Assembly: GCA_963989385.1 (NCBI GenBank)
Contig: OZ022499.1
Span: 81,209,903-81,273,902 of the forward strand
From: Ctena decussata
Lineage: Eukaryota; Mollusca; Bivalvia; Lucinida; Lucinidae
Reading direction: 5' to 3'
Length of the DNA: 64,000 bases
The number at the start of each line of letters is the position of its first letter. The stretch's first letter is position 1. Of the stretch, positions 11,295 through 18,104 are shown one piece after another. Made by a program: the position numbers and the translations under genes. A model generated the notes under the pieces. That model was given only the letters and a program-made list of their open reading frames with translations, made no database searches and had not been told where the DNA came from.

Positions 11295-11487
11295 CTCATA
11301 TGCGACGTGTAGTGCATTAACCGCTACCTGTATCACTGCTTCTTGAACAATCTTTTTGGGGATGTCTCGGTGGCGCAGTGGTAGAGTTGACGGATAGTGC
11401 AGTGCTAGGCGGAGTTGTCGAGGTCGTGAGTTCGAATCCCGCACGGGGCCCAAAATATGTTCAGCACTTACCGGCATAGTTCATTTA

Positions 11488-11519
<32 letters not shown>

Positions 11520-11575
11520 TTTGCTCGAGAAGCAGTGATACAGGTAGCGGTCAATGCAGTACACGTCGTATAGTA
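11295..11575. repeat. Inverted-repeat element interrupted by a SINE
   Basis: About 50 bp arms: GCGACGTGTAGTGCATTAACC with CGCTACCTGTATCACTGCTTC on the left, and GAAGCAGTGATACAGGTAGCG with GGTCAATGCAGTACACGTCG on the right. The SINE at 11357-11490 lies between the arms. Confidence 0.7.
11357..11490 (+). mobile_element. tRNA-derived SINE
   Basis: The head has Pol III box A (TGGCGCAGTGG, 11371-11381) and box B (GAGTTCGAATC, 11428-11438) at tRNA-like spacing. It is followed by CCCGCACGGGGCCC, a short unrelated tail and a TC-rich tract. It is not a functional tRNA: there is no acceptor-stem pairing or anticodon arm. Confidence 0.75.
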
Positions 11576-12300
11576 AGTGATATGGTCAGACGCTTTTCCT
11601 AGGGAGGCAAATCAATTTCATCAAAAGTTGGCCCCTGTCGAGAAAGGAAGTATAATAGAGCCGAGTGTCAATACTCTTTCCCCAAAAACATTTTTTCCAT
11701 AGACTTCAGTGTATTGCCAAGTGTGTGGAAAATCTGGCTGTAGCAATGTTGTTTATCCACTTACGATGTAAAATTTTATATGATTAGAAAGAGCAATAAT
11801 TTTGGCAACATCGTATAATTTTGATTTGAACTCTAAATAAGTTTTTTAAGAAACATGCTTTTAAAGACAACACCTGTACTTTTTCAGCAAATTTTGGACA
11901 ACGTCACCTTTGACGTCAATAGAAAACTACAGTTCTGAAAATTTCATTGAAGTTCAAACCCGTGCAGTTTAATTGTGATTAGGTTTAGGGCAAGCTAGAA
12001 ATTATTTTATATTGCAGAGAATTTATAATAATTATGTTCTTAGGTATCGAAAAATCATTATGAACATGTGAACACAAGATTTACAGAAGACTTTATTGGA
12101 CACTTGCAAATGCACCAAAGTCAATGGAAGAAATATTTTGGGGAAAGACTTTTCACACTTGGCTGTAGAAATTAATAGAGCTGCTTCCCCATGAAAGTGT
12201 ACGCTTTCACCATTGTTTTGCCACCATTTTAAGAAGAACACAACTTAAGCAGGGTAGTATTTTGCTTACTCTTCTCCAAACAAGCCTATCGTACTTATTT
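11576..12300. other. Intronic sequence, nothing recognised
   Basis: AT-rich intron 2 sequence with no repeat or coding signal that I can identify. Traces of an ACAAGACGGGATTTCCC TIR family begin at about 12301. Confidence 0.5.
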
Positions 12301-12625
12301 GGTTACAAGACGGGATTTCCCTTTCAAAATTTAAACCTGGGGCCGTATTTATAAAACCACTTAAGTGGTTGCTATGCTGTTGCTAAGGCTAAATGTCTAT
12401 GTTGGAGATTCCCTACAACTATGTATTTTGCTCTGGAGACTGTTCCTCCAGAGCAAAATACATAGTTGTAGGGAATCTCCTTCATAGAAATTCACCCTTA
12501 GCAACAGCATAGCAACCACTTAAGTCGTTTTATAAATACGGCCCCAGTAAATGTCACCTGTAAGACGGATCTAGATTTTTAGGATTGCTTTGAAAGGGAA
12601 AAAATGGAAACCCTGTCTTATAGCA
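12301..12625. mobile_element. TIR element (AAGACGGGATTTCCC family) carrying a nested MITE
   Basis: Left GGTTACAAGACGGGATTTCCC and right GTCTTATAGC preceded by TTTGAAAGGG are inverse and enclose the foldback MITE 12339-12545. The same family appears twice in every monomer of the 2275 bp array (for example 33684-33877 and 33985-34180) and in a fragment near 12700. Confidence 0.55.
12339..12545. mobile_element. Foldback MITE (family C), intron 2 copy
   Basis: Almost perfect 207 bp hairpin: GGGGCCGTATTTATAAAAC to its inverse ending TACGGCCCC, with inner GGAGATTCCCTACAACTATG and TTGCTCTGGAG/CTCCAGAGCAA. A second, enlarged copy is at 30261-30562. Confidence 0.85.
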
Positions 12626-13127
12626 AGATTAAAACCAATTTGATCTCTTTGATCTCCAAGAGAAAGAAAGCCTACCGTAGTACCGGTTTCATTCTGTTAC
12701 AAGACGGGATTCCCCTTCCGAAACTAACCAAAATTTGTAAATTAGTCTTGTGTAATTCAGCATTATGAATCAGGATAGGGGTTTCTTTTCCAAAACAATC
12801 CCCAAAATCAAGATCCGGGATTTTTGGAACTATTTTGGAAGGACAAACCCCCGTATTACATACAACCCAAGAAGAACGGTTATCTAAATAGAAAATATTT
12901 GCTCTTTACAGATAACAAAATGCTTTCATTTTTAAAAGTAGCCCCGCCCCACCCTCCCCCTATAAGGAGTGAAACTTATATTTCCCTGTTACAGTGATCT
13001 TCTTTGCAAGTGTAGTATCATGGGCCATACCAAATGTAACATTTCGGCCCATTCCGTAATCGATCTCATAAATATCAGCAAGGGTGTCAGATTGGGGCCA
13101 TACAGCAGAAAGTTCTATACATTGAAG

Positions 13128-13359
13128 GTTGCACCCATGAGGCCGTCACCAGCCTATGCGCAATACCGATCAGACATCGAACTCTGGGATCTGGTAGCCA
13201 TTATGCCAAAGTTAATGCGTGGAGTGAACACGATAGCTATCTGGACTGGTATGGGGCAGAACCATTGCAGGGACGCTATCAGGGAGAGATAGCACAGGGA
13301 ACGCCAGCTGTTTGGACTACTAATAAAGTAGGGGCGCATGGTTATTCAGACCTCAACAA
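13128..13359 (+). CDS. amy: Alpha-amylase-like, C-terminal domain exon 1
   Basis: Reads GCTHEAVTSLCAIPIRH from the junction, then LDWYGAEPLQGRYQGE and AQGTPAVWTTN to a donor CAA|GTAAGG at 13359/13360. The WYGAEP and AQGTP...WTTN motifs and the paired cysteines match what I know of the optional C-terminal domain of molluscan and other invertebrate alpha-amylases, thought to aid substrate binding or stability. The acceptor AAG at 13125-13127 was chosen because family homology begins exactly there and the phase fits. A pyrimidine-richer acceptor exists at 12993-12994, but it would put the exon in a frame that meets a TAA at 13057-13059. Confidence in the protein is high, in the exact 5' boundary moderate. 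Confidence 0.8.
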
Positions 13360-13483
13360 GTAAGGTTTTAGTGAAAAAGTGTAGCCCTTAAAACTTGTAT
13401 TATCAAACTGTTGGATGCTTGTTAAATTGACAGTCATATACTATATACATCAGGACTGACTAATACTGGAATGCAGGATTTTA

Positions 13484-13486
<3 letters not shown>

Positions 13487-13513
<27 letters not shown>
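13487..13513. repeat. (TG)n microsatellite
   Basis: TGTGTGTG repeat in intron 3. Confidence 0.8.
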
Positions 13514-13514
<1 letters not shown>

Positions 13515-13754
13515 TTCATGTTTTGTTTCGAGCATCTGGATCTGGACATGTAAACTTAAGTGGGTGGGGTAACAGGATATGCCTTGCGCAGTGCAGATTC
13601 GCCTAGCCAGTGCTGTCCCATAAATAAGAGTAATGATCAGAGTATCACACTAATTAAAAAACTGTAATCGGTTCTCTTCAAAAGCTGTTGTATTTGTCAC
13701 ATTGCTTTAATAAAAACGCGTATCATCTGAATAAATTGCGGAAGATATAACATA

Positions 13755-13945
13755 ATGTTTCTTTTATTTGTAAACTCGGAATAACATTATTTCCGTCACC
13801 GTCCTCCACTCCCATACACCACCCTCCCACACGATATTTCAACTTACGCTTCAGTAAGTTAAAACAACGTGAGGAAGGATGTGTAGGGGAGTGAAGACGG
13901 GTGTCAGAAATAATGTTATTCTGAGTTTACAAATAAATGAAACAT
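13755..13945. mobile_element. Short TIR element
   Basis: ATGTTTCTTTTATTTGTAAAC with CGGAATAACATTATTTC at the left is inverse to GAAATAATGTTATTCTGAG with TTTACAAATAAATGAAACAT at the right (about 38 bp arms); 191 bp, non-coding. Confidence 0.75.
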
Positions 13946-14350
13946 CCCTCATTTACTCAGATGGAAAGCCATAGAAACTATGCAACTTTTAGTGTTTTTA
14001 AATCGGGGAAAAACGACCTTTTAACCTATTTTTGACAGATTATTGGAGGTTTCATGGGAAGCTAGCTTTGGCATTATTATATTAAGTAAAACTACATATT
14101 TTTAATACATAGTAAGAATGCATTTCAAAAAGTATTCTCTCTGTGGAATAACTATACTATGCACAACAAAAGCAATGATTTCTGGAATTGGCTGTTATGC
14201 GAAACTCCAGCCTTTTTCCTGGAAGTAATGCATTAGATTCAAGCGTCAACCTCTTGAAAAAGCATGTTTGATGTTAAATGTGATTATTAGCAGACTCAAC
14301 ATCTAATCTTACGGGACATTTTTTTCAGACCAATGAACGTAACAGACATA

Positions 14351-14590
14351 TGAACCGCGACACGACAAAACCAACAATGTGGTAATACGCGCCCAGCGCA
14401 AACTTAGATCAGCCTGGGCATCCGCCCAGTCTAATCAGAGTCTTCGCTGTCCGCATGGAGGTAGCTTAGACCCTTACCTACCCTTTAAGCACTTAGCGAA
14501 GACTCTGATCAGACAGGGTTGATGCCCAGGCTGATCTGAGTCTATGATGGGCGCATATCCACTGTGTTGGTTTTCTCGCGTCGCGGCTCA
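14351..14590. mobile_element. Foldback MITE (family A), intron 3 copy
   Basis: TGAACCGCGACACGACAAAAC at the left, GTTTTCTCGCGTCGCGGCTCA at the right; inner AGATCAGCCTGGGCATC and GATGCCCAGGCTGATCT pair. 240 bp hairpin, non-coding. Confidence 0.85.
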
Positions 14591-14710
14591 ATTATATTGA
14601 ACCATGTGCGGCAGTCAAACTCATAGTGGAATGCAAGCATAGAAAAAAAGAAAAGTACTTCAAATATTTGGACAAAGTCACGAAGACAAAATGCAGAAAC
14701 CCTGGCCCAG

Positions 14711-14932
14711 TTGTTCAAAACATCACTAGCCTAATGAGCTCGTTAAGAGGTCAACTCATTAAGTGTTTTGCGACTTTATAGCCAAATCCACTGGTATTTT
14801 TTGTTGAAAATATCTGAGAAGCTTTTGCAATACACTTCTGATTTTTCAACAAAAATGTTGGAGTATTTGCGATATCAACGTTTGAAATTTTAACATATCG
14901 TATTAACTAACGACGTCGTTAGTTTTGAACAA
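14711..14932. mobile_element. Short inverted-repeat element, TTGTTCAAAAC ends
   Basis: TTGTTCAAAAC at the left and GTTTTGAACAA at the right, with GCTCGTTAAG and CGACGTCGTTAG-type inner pairing. 222 bp, non-coding. 14933-15212 shows nothing recognisable. Confidence 0.5.
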
Positions 14933-15212
14933 TTTGACGTTTGTGTCTTAACTTTAACGTTATCGTATTGAAAAGGCGTTCTCGGCGGCTCGGCGGTATT
15001 TATATGCAATCCATTATTTTCATGCAAATATTTAGTTAGAATAAATATTTCTGAAGCGGAAGGCTAACGTCGTCAGATTCTTACAGAAACGTTCCGTCAC
15101 GTTGTTGCAACTCAGTGAATCAATTCTTCAGAAAGTGACCTAGCATCTCATCATTAAAATTTCTAGAGGACTGCTGTTTTGACAAGTGTGTTTGACTGAA
15201 TACTAACAAACA

Positions 15213-15218
15213 GACGTC
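15213..15218. repeat. Left target-site duplication GACGTC
   Basis: GACGTC immediately precedes the left terminus AGTAGTAAAG and is repeated immediately after the right terminus. Six bases is the usual Polinton target duplication. The sequence is itself palindromic, so it could alternatively be read as the outermost part of the inverted repeat, but AG as the first element bases fits Polintons. Confidence 0.85.
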
Positions 15219-15487
15219 AGTAGTAAAGGACGTCACTATGGGGACTCCCGGCCGGAGACTAAGTCCGCAGCCTGGGGCAGTCTCGGGCCGGGAGTCCCCA
15301 TAGATGACATCGCTTTAGTAAGCTTGAAAAGGCTAGTTTGAAATAACTTAGTCTTTTTTTCAGGCGGGAAGTCTATGTAATATGGCATAGGAGATGTCGT
15401 AGGAGGCTATACAGCAATATGCGTCTGCTATGAGTCTCTTGGCCCTGCATCTCAAGACCTCACTATACCAGAGGCATAACTCTATAG
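15219..15487 (+). repeat. Polinton left terminal inverted repeat (269 bp)
   Basis: Matches the reverse complement of 27258-27526 over its whole length with one difference that I can see (CCCTGCAT here, CCCTGTAT in the other copy, near 15448). It contains a second GACGTC at 15229-15234 and a large hairpin at 15239-15300. Its inner end is ACTCTATAG; the two arms diverge right after. Confidence 0.95.
15239..15300. other. Subterminal hairpin in left TIR
   Basis: 62 bp imperfect palindrome: a 15 bp perfect arm (TGGGGACTCCCGGCC / GGCCGGGAGTCCCCA), one G.G mismatch, 6 further pairs (GAGACT / AGTCTC) and an 18-nt loop. It is very GC-rich against AT-rich surroundings. It may be a replication, protein-binding or packaging signal; its role is inferred from position only. 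Confidence 0.85.
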
Positions 15488-15538
15488 CTTCCTTAGTATT
15501 AGGGCAATCAGTAGGGTATTCTTTCTGATGTAATTGGT

Positions 15539-15554
15539 AGTCCTGAAAAGGACT
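15539..15554 (-). terminator. Histone-type 3' stem-loop for the Gln-rich gene
   Basis: On the - strand AGTCCTTTTCAGGACT folds to a 6 bp stem with loop UUUC, preceded by CACAAAC and followed by ACCAATT, matching the animal replication-dependent histone stem-loop pattern. It begins 27 nt after the stop codon of the gene at 15582-15989. A purine-rich CAGAAAGAA lies about 13 nt further downstream (15516-15530 region), in the place of the histone downstream element that pairs with U7 snRNA. Function is inferred. Confidence 0.75.
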
Positions 15555-15581
15555 GTTTGTGTGGTTATAGCTAAGAACAAT

Positions 15582-15989
15582 CTATTGTTTCTTCTTTCTT
15601 TTTGAATTATCTATGTTCTTGCTATGTGACCCAAGTCCATTTTGAGTTGGTACGGTCACAGACGATTCTGGTGTCATTACTTCTATAGTTAATGGTATTC
15701 TGATCGGATTTAAGTCCATGGGACGTTGTTGCTTTTGGTCCTCTAACTGCTGTACTCTTTTCTTGAGATCATTGAGTTCTTTGAGCAAGACTTCTACAGC
15801 TCCCGTCTTTGGCTGTGACACCTGTGGCTGTGTTTGTTGCAGTTGTGATTGCTGTGGGTGGTAGTAATAGGTCTGCACGTTCGGTTGTTGTTGTTGAGTT
15901 AACGACCCATCAGTAGCAATTGTATTAATTGCCGTCGATAGAAGGTCTGGTTCTTTCATAAGATCGTCTAAGGTCAGTAGTGGTTCCAT
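15582..15989 (-). CDS. Gln-rich coiled-coil accessory protein of the Polinton (135 aa)
   Basis: Starts MEPLLTLDDLMKEPDLL, has a Gln/Tyr-rich stretch (about residues 33-60), a heptad-like helix (LLKELNDLKKRVQQLEDQK, about 69-87), a conserved-looking IRIPLTIEVMTPESS segment (about 97-111) and a basic KRKKKQ tail that could be a nuclear signal. I do not recognise its function; the acidic-hydrophobic start and Gln-rich region suggest a transcription or scaffold factor, which is inference. A TATAAAA lies about 30 bp upstream of the ATG on the - strand (16018-16024) and a histone-type stem-loop follows the stop. It is divergent from the gene at 16126, sharing a 136 bp intergenic promoter region. 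Confidence 0.8.
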   Translation of the reverse strand: MEPLLTLDDLMKEPDLLSTAINTIATDGSLTQQQQPNVQTYYYHPQQSQLQQTQPQVSQPKTGAVEVLLKELNDLKKRVQQLEDQKQQRPMDLNPIRIPLTIEVMTPESSVTVPTQNGLGSHSKNIDNSKRKKKQ

Positions 15990-16125
15990 GACTGAAGTTG
16001 TAAGTAGGTCAGTGCCGTTTTATACTCCCAAGACCGGATTGACCTACTTCGAAAAGTGATTTCTTTCAGGTCGGTACTGAGAGAATAAATACTGGAACAC
16101 TGACCCACTTCGTCACATTGTCTTT
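15990..16125. promoter_or_regulatory. Divergent promoter region between two left-arm genes
   Basis: On the - strand TATAAAA (16018-16024) is followed by CACTGACCTACTT (16014 down to 16002). On the + strand AATAAATA (16084-16091) is followed by CACTGACCCACTT (16098-16110). The 13-nt motif differs by one base and lies just 3' of both TATA-like boxes; a third partial copy TTGACCTACTTCG is at about 16039-16051. This supports a bidirectional promoter with a shared control motif. Confidence 0.6.
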
Positions 16126-16455
16126 ATGCTATACACAGAGAAGATGTTGAGCGACGAATATCTCGATGCTTTGGAGGCAAAGACTAGGTCTGTGATGGAG
16201 AGTGCAGAGAGGCTCGTAGAGCTGATAGGCATCGTAAGAAGGATGGTGACGGTCGACAGACAGATGGCTGTGGTGAAGCAAGAGCCCGAAGAAGTGAAGC
16301 AAGAGCCTGAAGAACGGCCATCCGGTGAAGATTGGGAGAGGGAGGCGGACCAGCCACCATTCTACTTGCCAACAGGGAGGACGGTGACGTACACGAGCTG
16401 GTCAGTACGCTGTCCAGCTTGTGGTGGCAGGCCCTCGCGGTGTCCCTGCTCATAG
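16126..16455 (+). CDS. Small accessory protein with two VKQEP motifs and a Cys-rich tail (109 aa)
   Basis: An amphipathic helical N-terminal part (about residues 8-45) precedes VVKQEPEEVKQEPEE, two tandem VKQE sequences that fit the SUMO-acceptor pattern (hydrophobic-Lys-x-Glu). The C-terminus CPACGGRPSRCPC could bind zinc. No family is recognised. ATG at 16126 is used because it follows the TATA-like box and shared motif of the divergent promoter; an internal ATG at 16144 is possible. The stop is followed by a consensus histone-type stem-loop. SUMO attachment, and a role in altering the host nucleus, is only inference. Confidence 0.7.
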   Translation: MLYTEKMLSDEYLDALEAKTRSVMESAERLVELIGIVRRMVTVDRQMAVVKQEPEEVKQEPEERPSGEDWEREADQPPFYLPTGRTVTYTSWSVRCPACGGRPSRCPCS

Positions 16456-16479
16456 AAAGGTTTATTAAAACCTCAAAAC

Positions 16480-16495
16480 GGCCCTTTTCAGGGCC
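16480..16495 (+). terminator. Histone-type 3' stem-loop for the VKQEP-motif gene
   Basis: GGCCCTTTTCAGGGCC fits the metazoan histone stem-loop consensus exactly (6 bp stem, UUUC loop), with CTCAAAAC before and ACCACAA after. It lies 24 nt after the stop codon at 16453-16455. ATCAGAAAGAAATAC follows at about 16506-16520, spaced like a U7-binding downstream element and sharing CAGAAAGAA with the element at 15516-15530. Confidence 0.82.
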
Positions 16496-16610
16496 ACCAC
16501 AACTTATCAGAAAGAAATACTTTGTTGATTGTTGCATAAAACCCCATAACTACTTTGCATAGTTTTGATTGGTCAAGAGACTATGCTCTCTTTCACGTCC
16601 GCCATGAGTC

Positions 16611-16622
16611 AATATATATATT
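16611..16622 (+). promoter_or_regulatory. TATA box of the 64-aa gene
   Basis: ATATATATATTTA lies about 35 bp upstream of the ATG at 16653, in a stretch without other coding potential. Confidence 0.5.
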
Positions 16623-16652
16623 TAACTGCCTTTAAAAACTTCATTCTCAAAT

Positions 16653-16847
16653 ATGGGGTTGTCAAAGTATATTCCTTTTGACCTGAGTCGACTGTGTAAA
16701 GCTTTTAAGAAGAAAGACTGGAAAGAAGTTGAAAGGCAGCAAAATAAGATGGGGTTTGAAGTATTTATGAGGAGGAGAGGGATCGACTTATCCAAGACGA
16801 ATCCTGTTGTGGGGATTGTAAAACCTGTGTCTAAGTCTTCACAGTAA
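16653..16847 (+). CDS. Small basic accessory protein (64 aa)
   Basis: MGLSKYIPFDLSRLCKAF begins a compact, Lys/Arg-rich protein (FKKKDWKEVERQQNK, FMRRRGIDL) with no transmembrane segment. I do not recognise it. It is supported as a real gene by a TATA box just upstream and by a consensus histone-type stem-loop 23 nt after the stop, the same gene anatomy as its two neighbours. It could be a nucleic-acid-binding or regulatory peptide. Confidence 0.65.
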   Translation: MGLSKYIPFDLSRLCKAFKKKDWKEVERQQNKMGFEVFMRRRGIDLSKTNPVVGIVKPVSKSSQ

Positions 16848-16870
16848 GTGAAGACTTAGAACACCCAAAC

Positions 16871-16886
16871 AGCCCTTTTCAGGGCT
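16871..16886 (+). terminator. Histone-type 3' stem-loop for the 64-aa gene
   Basis: AGCCCTTTTCAGGGCT (6 bp stem, UUUC loop), with CCCAAAC upstream and the canonical ACCCA downstream. It begins 23 nt after the stop codon at 16845-16847. TTTAAAGAG at 16901-16909 could act as the downstream element but is less like the consensus than in the other two genes. Confidence 0.8.
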
Positions 16887-16951
16887 ACCCAACTCTTTCG
16901 TTTAAAGAGTAACCTTATGAAATAACAAAGACCAATACTTTAAAAAACAAT

Positions 16952-16966
16952 TTTATTGAATAAAAA
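16952..16966 (-). terminator. Polyadenylation signal of the zinc-knuckle gene
   Basis: TTTATTGAATAAAAA on + contains AATAAA on the - strand, about 115 nt downstream of the zinc-knuckle gene's stop at 17079. This gene thus uses ordinary polyadenylation, unlike the three stem-loop genes to its left. Confidence 0.5.
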
Positions 16967-17078
16967 CTTACATGTAACTATGAAAACTAATCCATTATGA
17001 ACACAATAGTAGTCACTGTCCAGTAGACACACAATATCGTTTAGATATTGTCTATCCACTAGGTCTCTTATCTAGTCA

Positions 17079-17711
17079 CTAGTTTTTCACTATTTCAGGA
17101 CAGTTTTTCATCATATGAGTGTCTTCTTTGCACACAACACAGTATTTCTTCTTCTTATGTTGTCTAGCAGTAGGTTTTGTCGGTTCTGGTGAAGCCGTTC
17201 TTGACTTCTTTTTACTGGGTACATCAGAGTCATCATCAGTATGGCGTCTTTTCCTCGTAGTTTCTGACTTCTCGGCCGGTTGTGGTGATCCCGAGCTTTC
17301 ATCTTGTAAGTCGGTATGAGGACATGAGGGTAGCCAGTGATCAGGCGAGCCACAGTTGTAACAAGTCCCATAGGGTGGCTTCTTTGTAGTTTTCTTCTTC
17401 TCCTCGGTACATGAGGCAGTCCAATGATCAGGTGAACCACAGTTGTAACAATTCCCATTGGGTGGTTTATTTGTAGTAGTTTTCTTCTTCTCCTCGGTAC
17501 ACGAGGCAGTCCAGTGATCCACCGACCCACAATTGTAGCAATAACCATAGGGTGGTTTCAACAGGCCTTGTTCTTTTAGTGAAATTTCCAATGGCTGAAT
17601 TAATTTTCTGTCATTCTCTTTCAAAAGTTTCTTCAATGCTGTGCAGTGATAATAAATACTGTTGGCATCACTGTATTTATTAAGTCTTGGATCCACAGGT
17701 TTACTTTCCAT
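17079..17711 (-). CDS. CCHC zinc-knuckle protein of the Polinton (210 aa)
   Basis: Four CX2CX4HX4C knuckles: C58-C61-H66-C71, C88-C91-H96-C101, C117-C120-H125-C130 and C191-C194-H199-C204. The first three are near-identical CYNCGSxDHW units in tandem about 30 residue repeats separated by TEEKKKTT linkers; the fourth is diverged and lies after a basic/acidic region (RKRRHTDDDSD, PSKKKSRT). CCHC knuckles bind single-stranded nucleic acid, as in retroviral nucleocapsids and CNBP; a role in genome or RNA binding is inferred. The TATATAAGG about 55 bp upstream on the - strand (17763-17771) and AATAAA downstream define a separate transcription unit. Confidence 0.8.
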   Translation of the reverse strand: MESKPVDPRLNKYSDANSIYYHCTALKKLLKENDRKLIQPLEISLKEQGLLKPPYGYCYNCGSVDHWTASCTEEKKKTTTNKPPNGNCYNCGSPDHWTASCTEEKKKTTKKPPYGTCYNCGSPDHWLPSCPHTDLQDESSGSPQPAEKSETTRKRRHTDDDSDVPSKKKSRTASPEPTKPTARQHKKKKYCVVCKEDTHMMKNCPEIVKN

Positions 17712-17762
17712 CTTGACAGTTTGAAAGTCAGAGCTGAAATGACTCGCAGATCTAGTTGTAGT

Positions 17763-17771
17763 CCTTATATA
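17763..17771 (-). promoter_or_regulatory. TATA box of the zinc-knuckle gene
   Basis: On the - strand GTATATAAGG lies 52-60 bp upstream of the ATG at 17711. It overlaps the 3' end of the preceding - strand gene, which ends at 17765. Confidence 0.5.
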
Positions 17772-18058
17772 CGCCTTGTCTTCGACTGTAGATAGTCAAT
17801 CACTTTTGAATTGTTGGCCACATGAAGTTTCCAGTTGTCAAATGTAAAGACCGTCTCCTCTGATAATTCCTGTTTCGCACACGAACACCAGAGTCTTTTA
17901 AAATCTTTGAAATATTCTTCTGTGTTTAATTTCATCTGAATTTCATCTAAAGTAATGTTCTCATGTGAATGTAGTATGTAAACACAAACTAGTAATTTTC
18001 TGTAAGGTCTAAATCTCAGAATTTGTGTCAGAGGAATTTCAAACCACTTTGTCTCCAT
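17765..18058 (-). CDS. Unknown left-arm protein, paralog of the 152-aa protein (97 aa)
   Basis: Read from METKWFEIPLTQILRF; an upstream in-frame GTG gives a longer frame, but ATG at 18058 is preferred. It ends FDNWKLHVANNSKVIDYLQS..., which aligns with YKQWLLHVANNEDVITYLCN in the adjacent 152-aa protein, so the two are tandem paralogs sharing a W-x-LHVANN-xx-VI-x-YL module. No known domain is recognised. Cysteines cluster in LWCSCAKQEL. It may be cotranscribed with its neighbour, since the two nearly touch. Confidence 0.6.
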   Translation of the reverse strand: METKWFEIPLTQILRFRPYRKLLVCVYILHSHENITLDEIQMKLNTEEYFKDFKRLWCSCAKQELSEETVFTFDNWKLHVANNSKVIDYLQSKTRRI

Positions 18059-18104
18059 GCTTGCCCTAAGATAAATGATTTTGCAAGAGACAAACAGTTC
18101 CACT

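Noticed and set aside
11357..11450. Possible functional tRNA in intron 2
   Set aside because: It has box A and B but a poor cloverleaf and a SINE tail; a related tail fragment lies at 10680.
12995..13127. Longer third exon from the pyrimidine-rich acceptor at 12994
   Set aside because: The phase from the previous exon leads to a TAA at 13057-13059, and the segment has no family similarity.
12969..13292. 107-codon + frame over the third amylase exon
   Set aside because: Wrong frame; the C-terminal domain motifs (WYGAEP, AQGTP) are in another frame from 13128.
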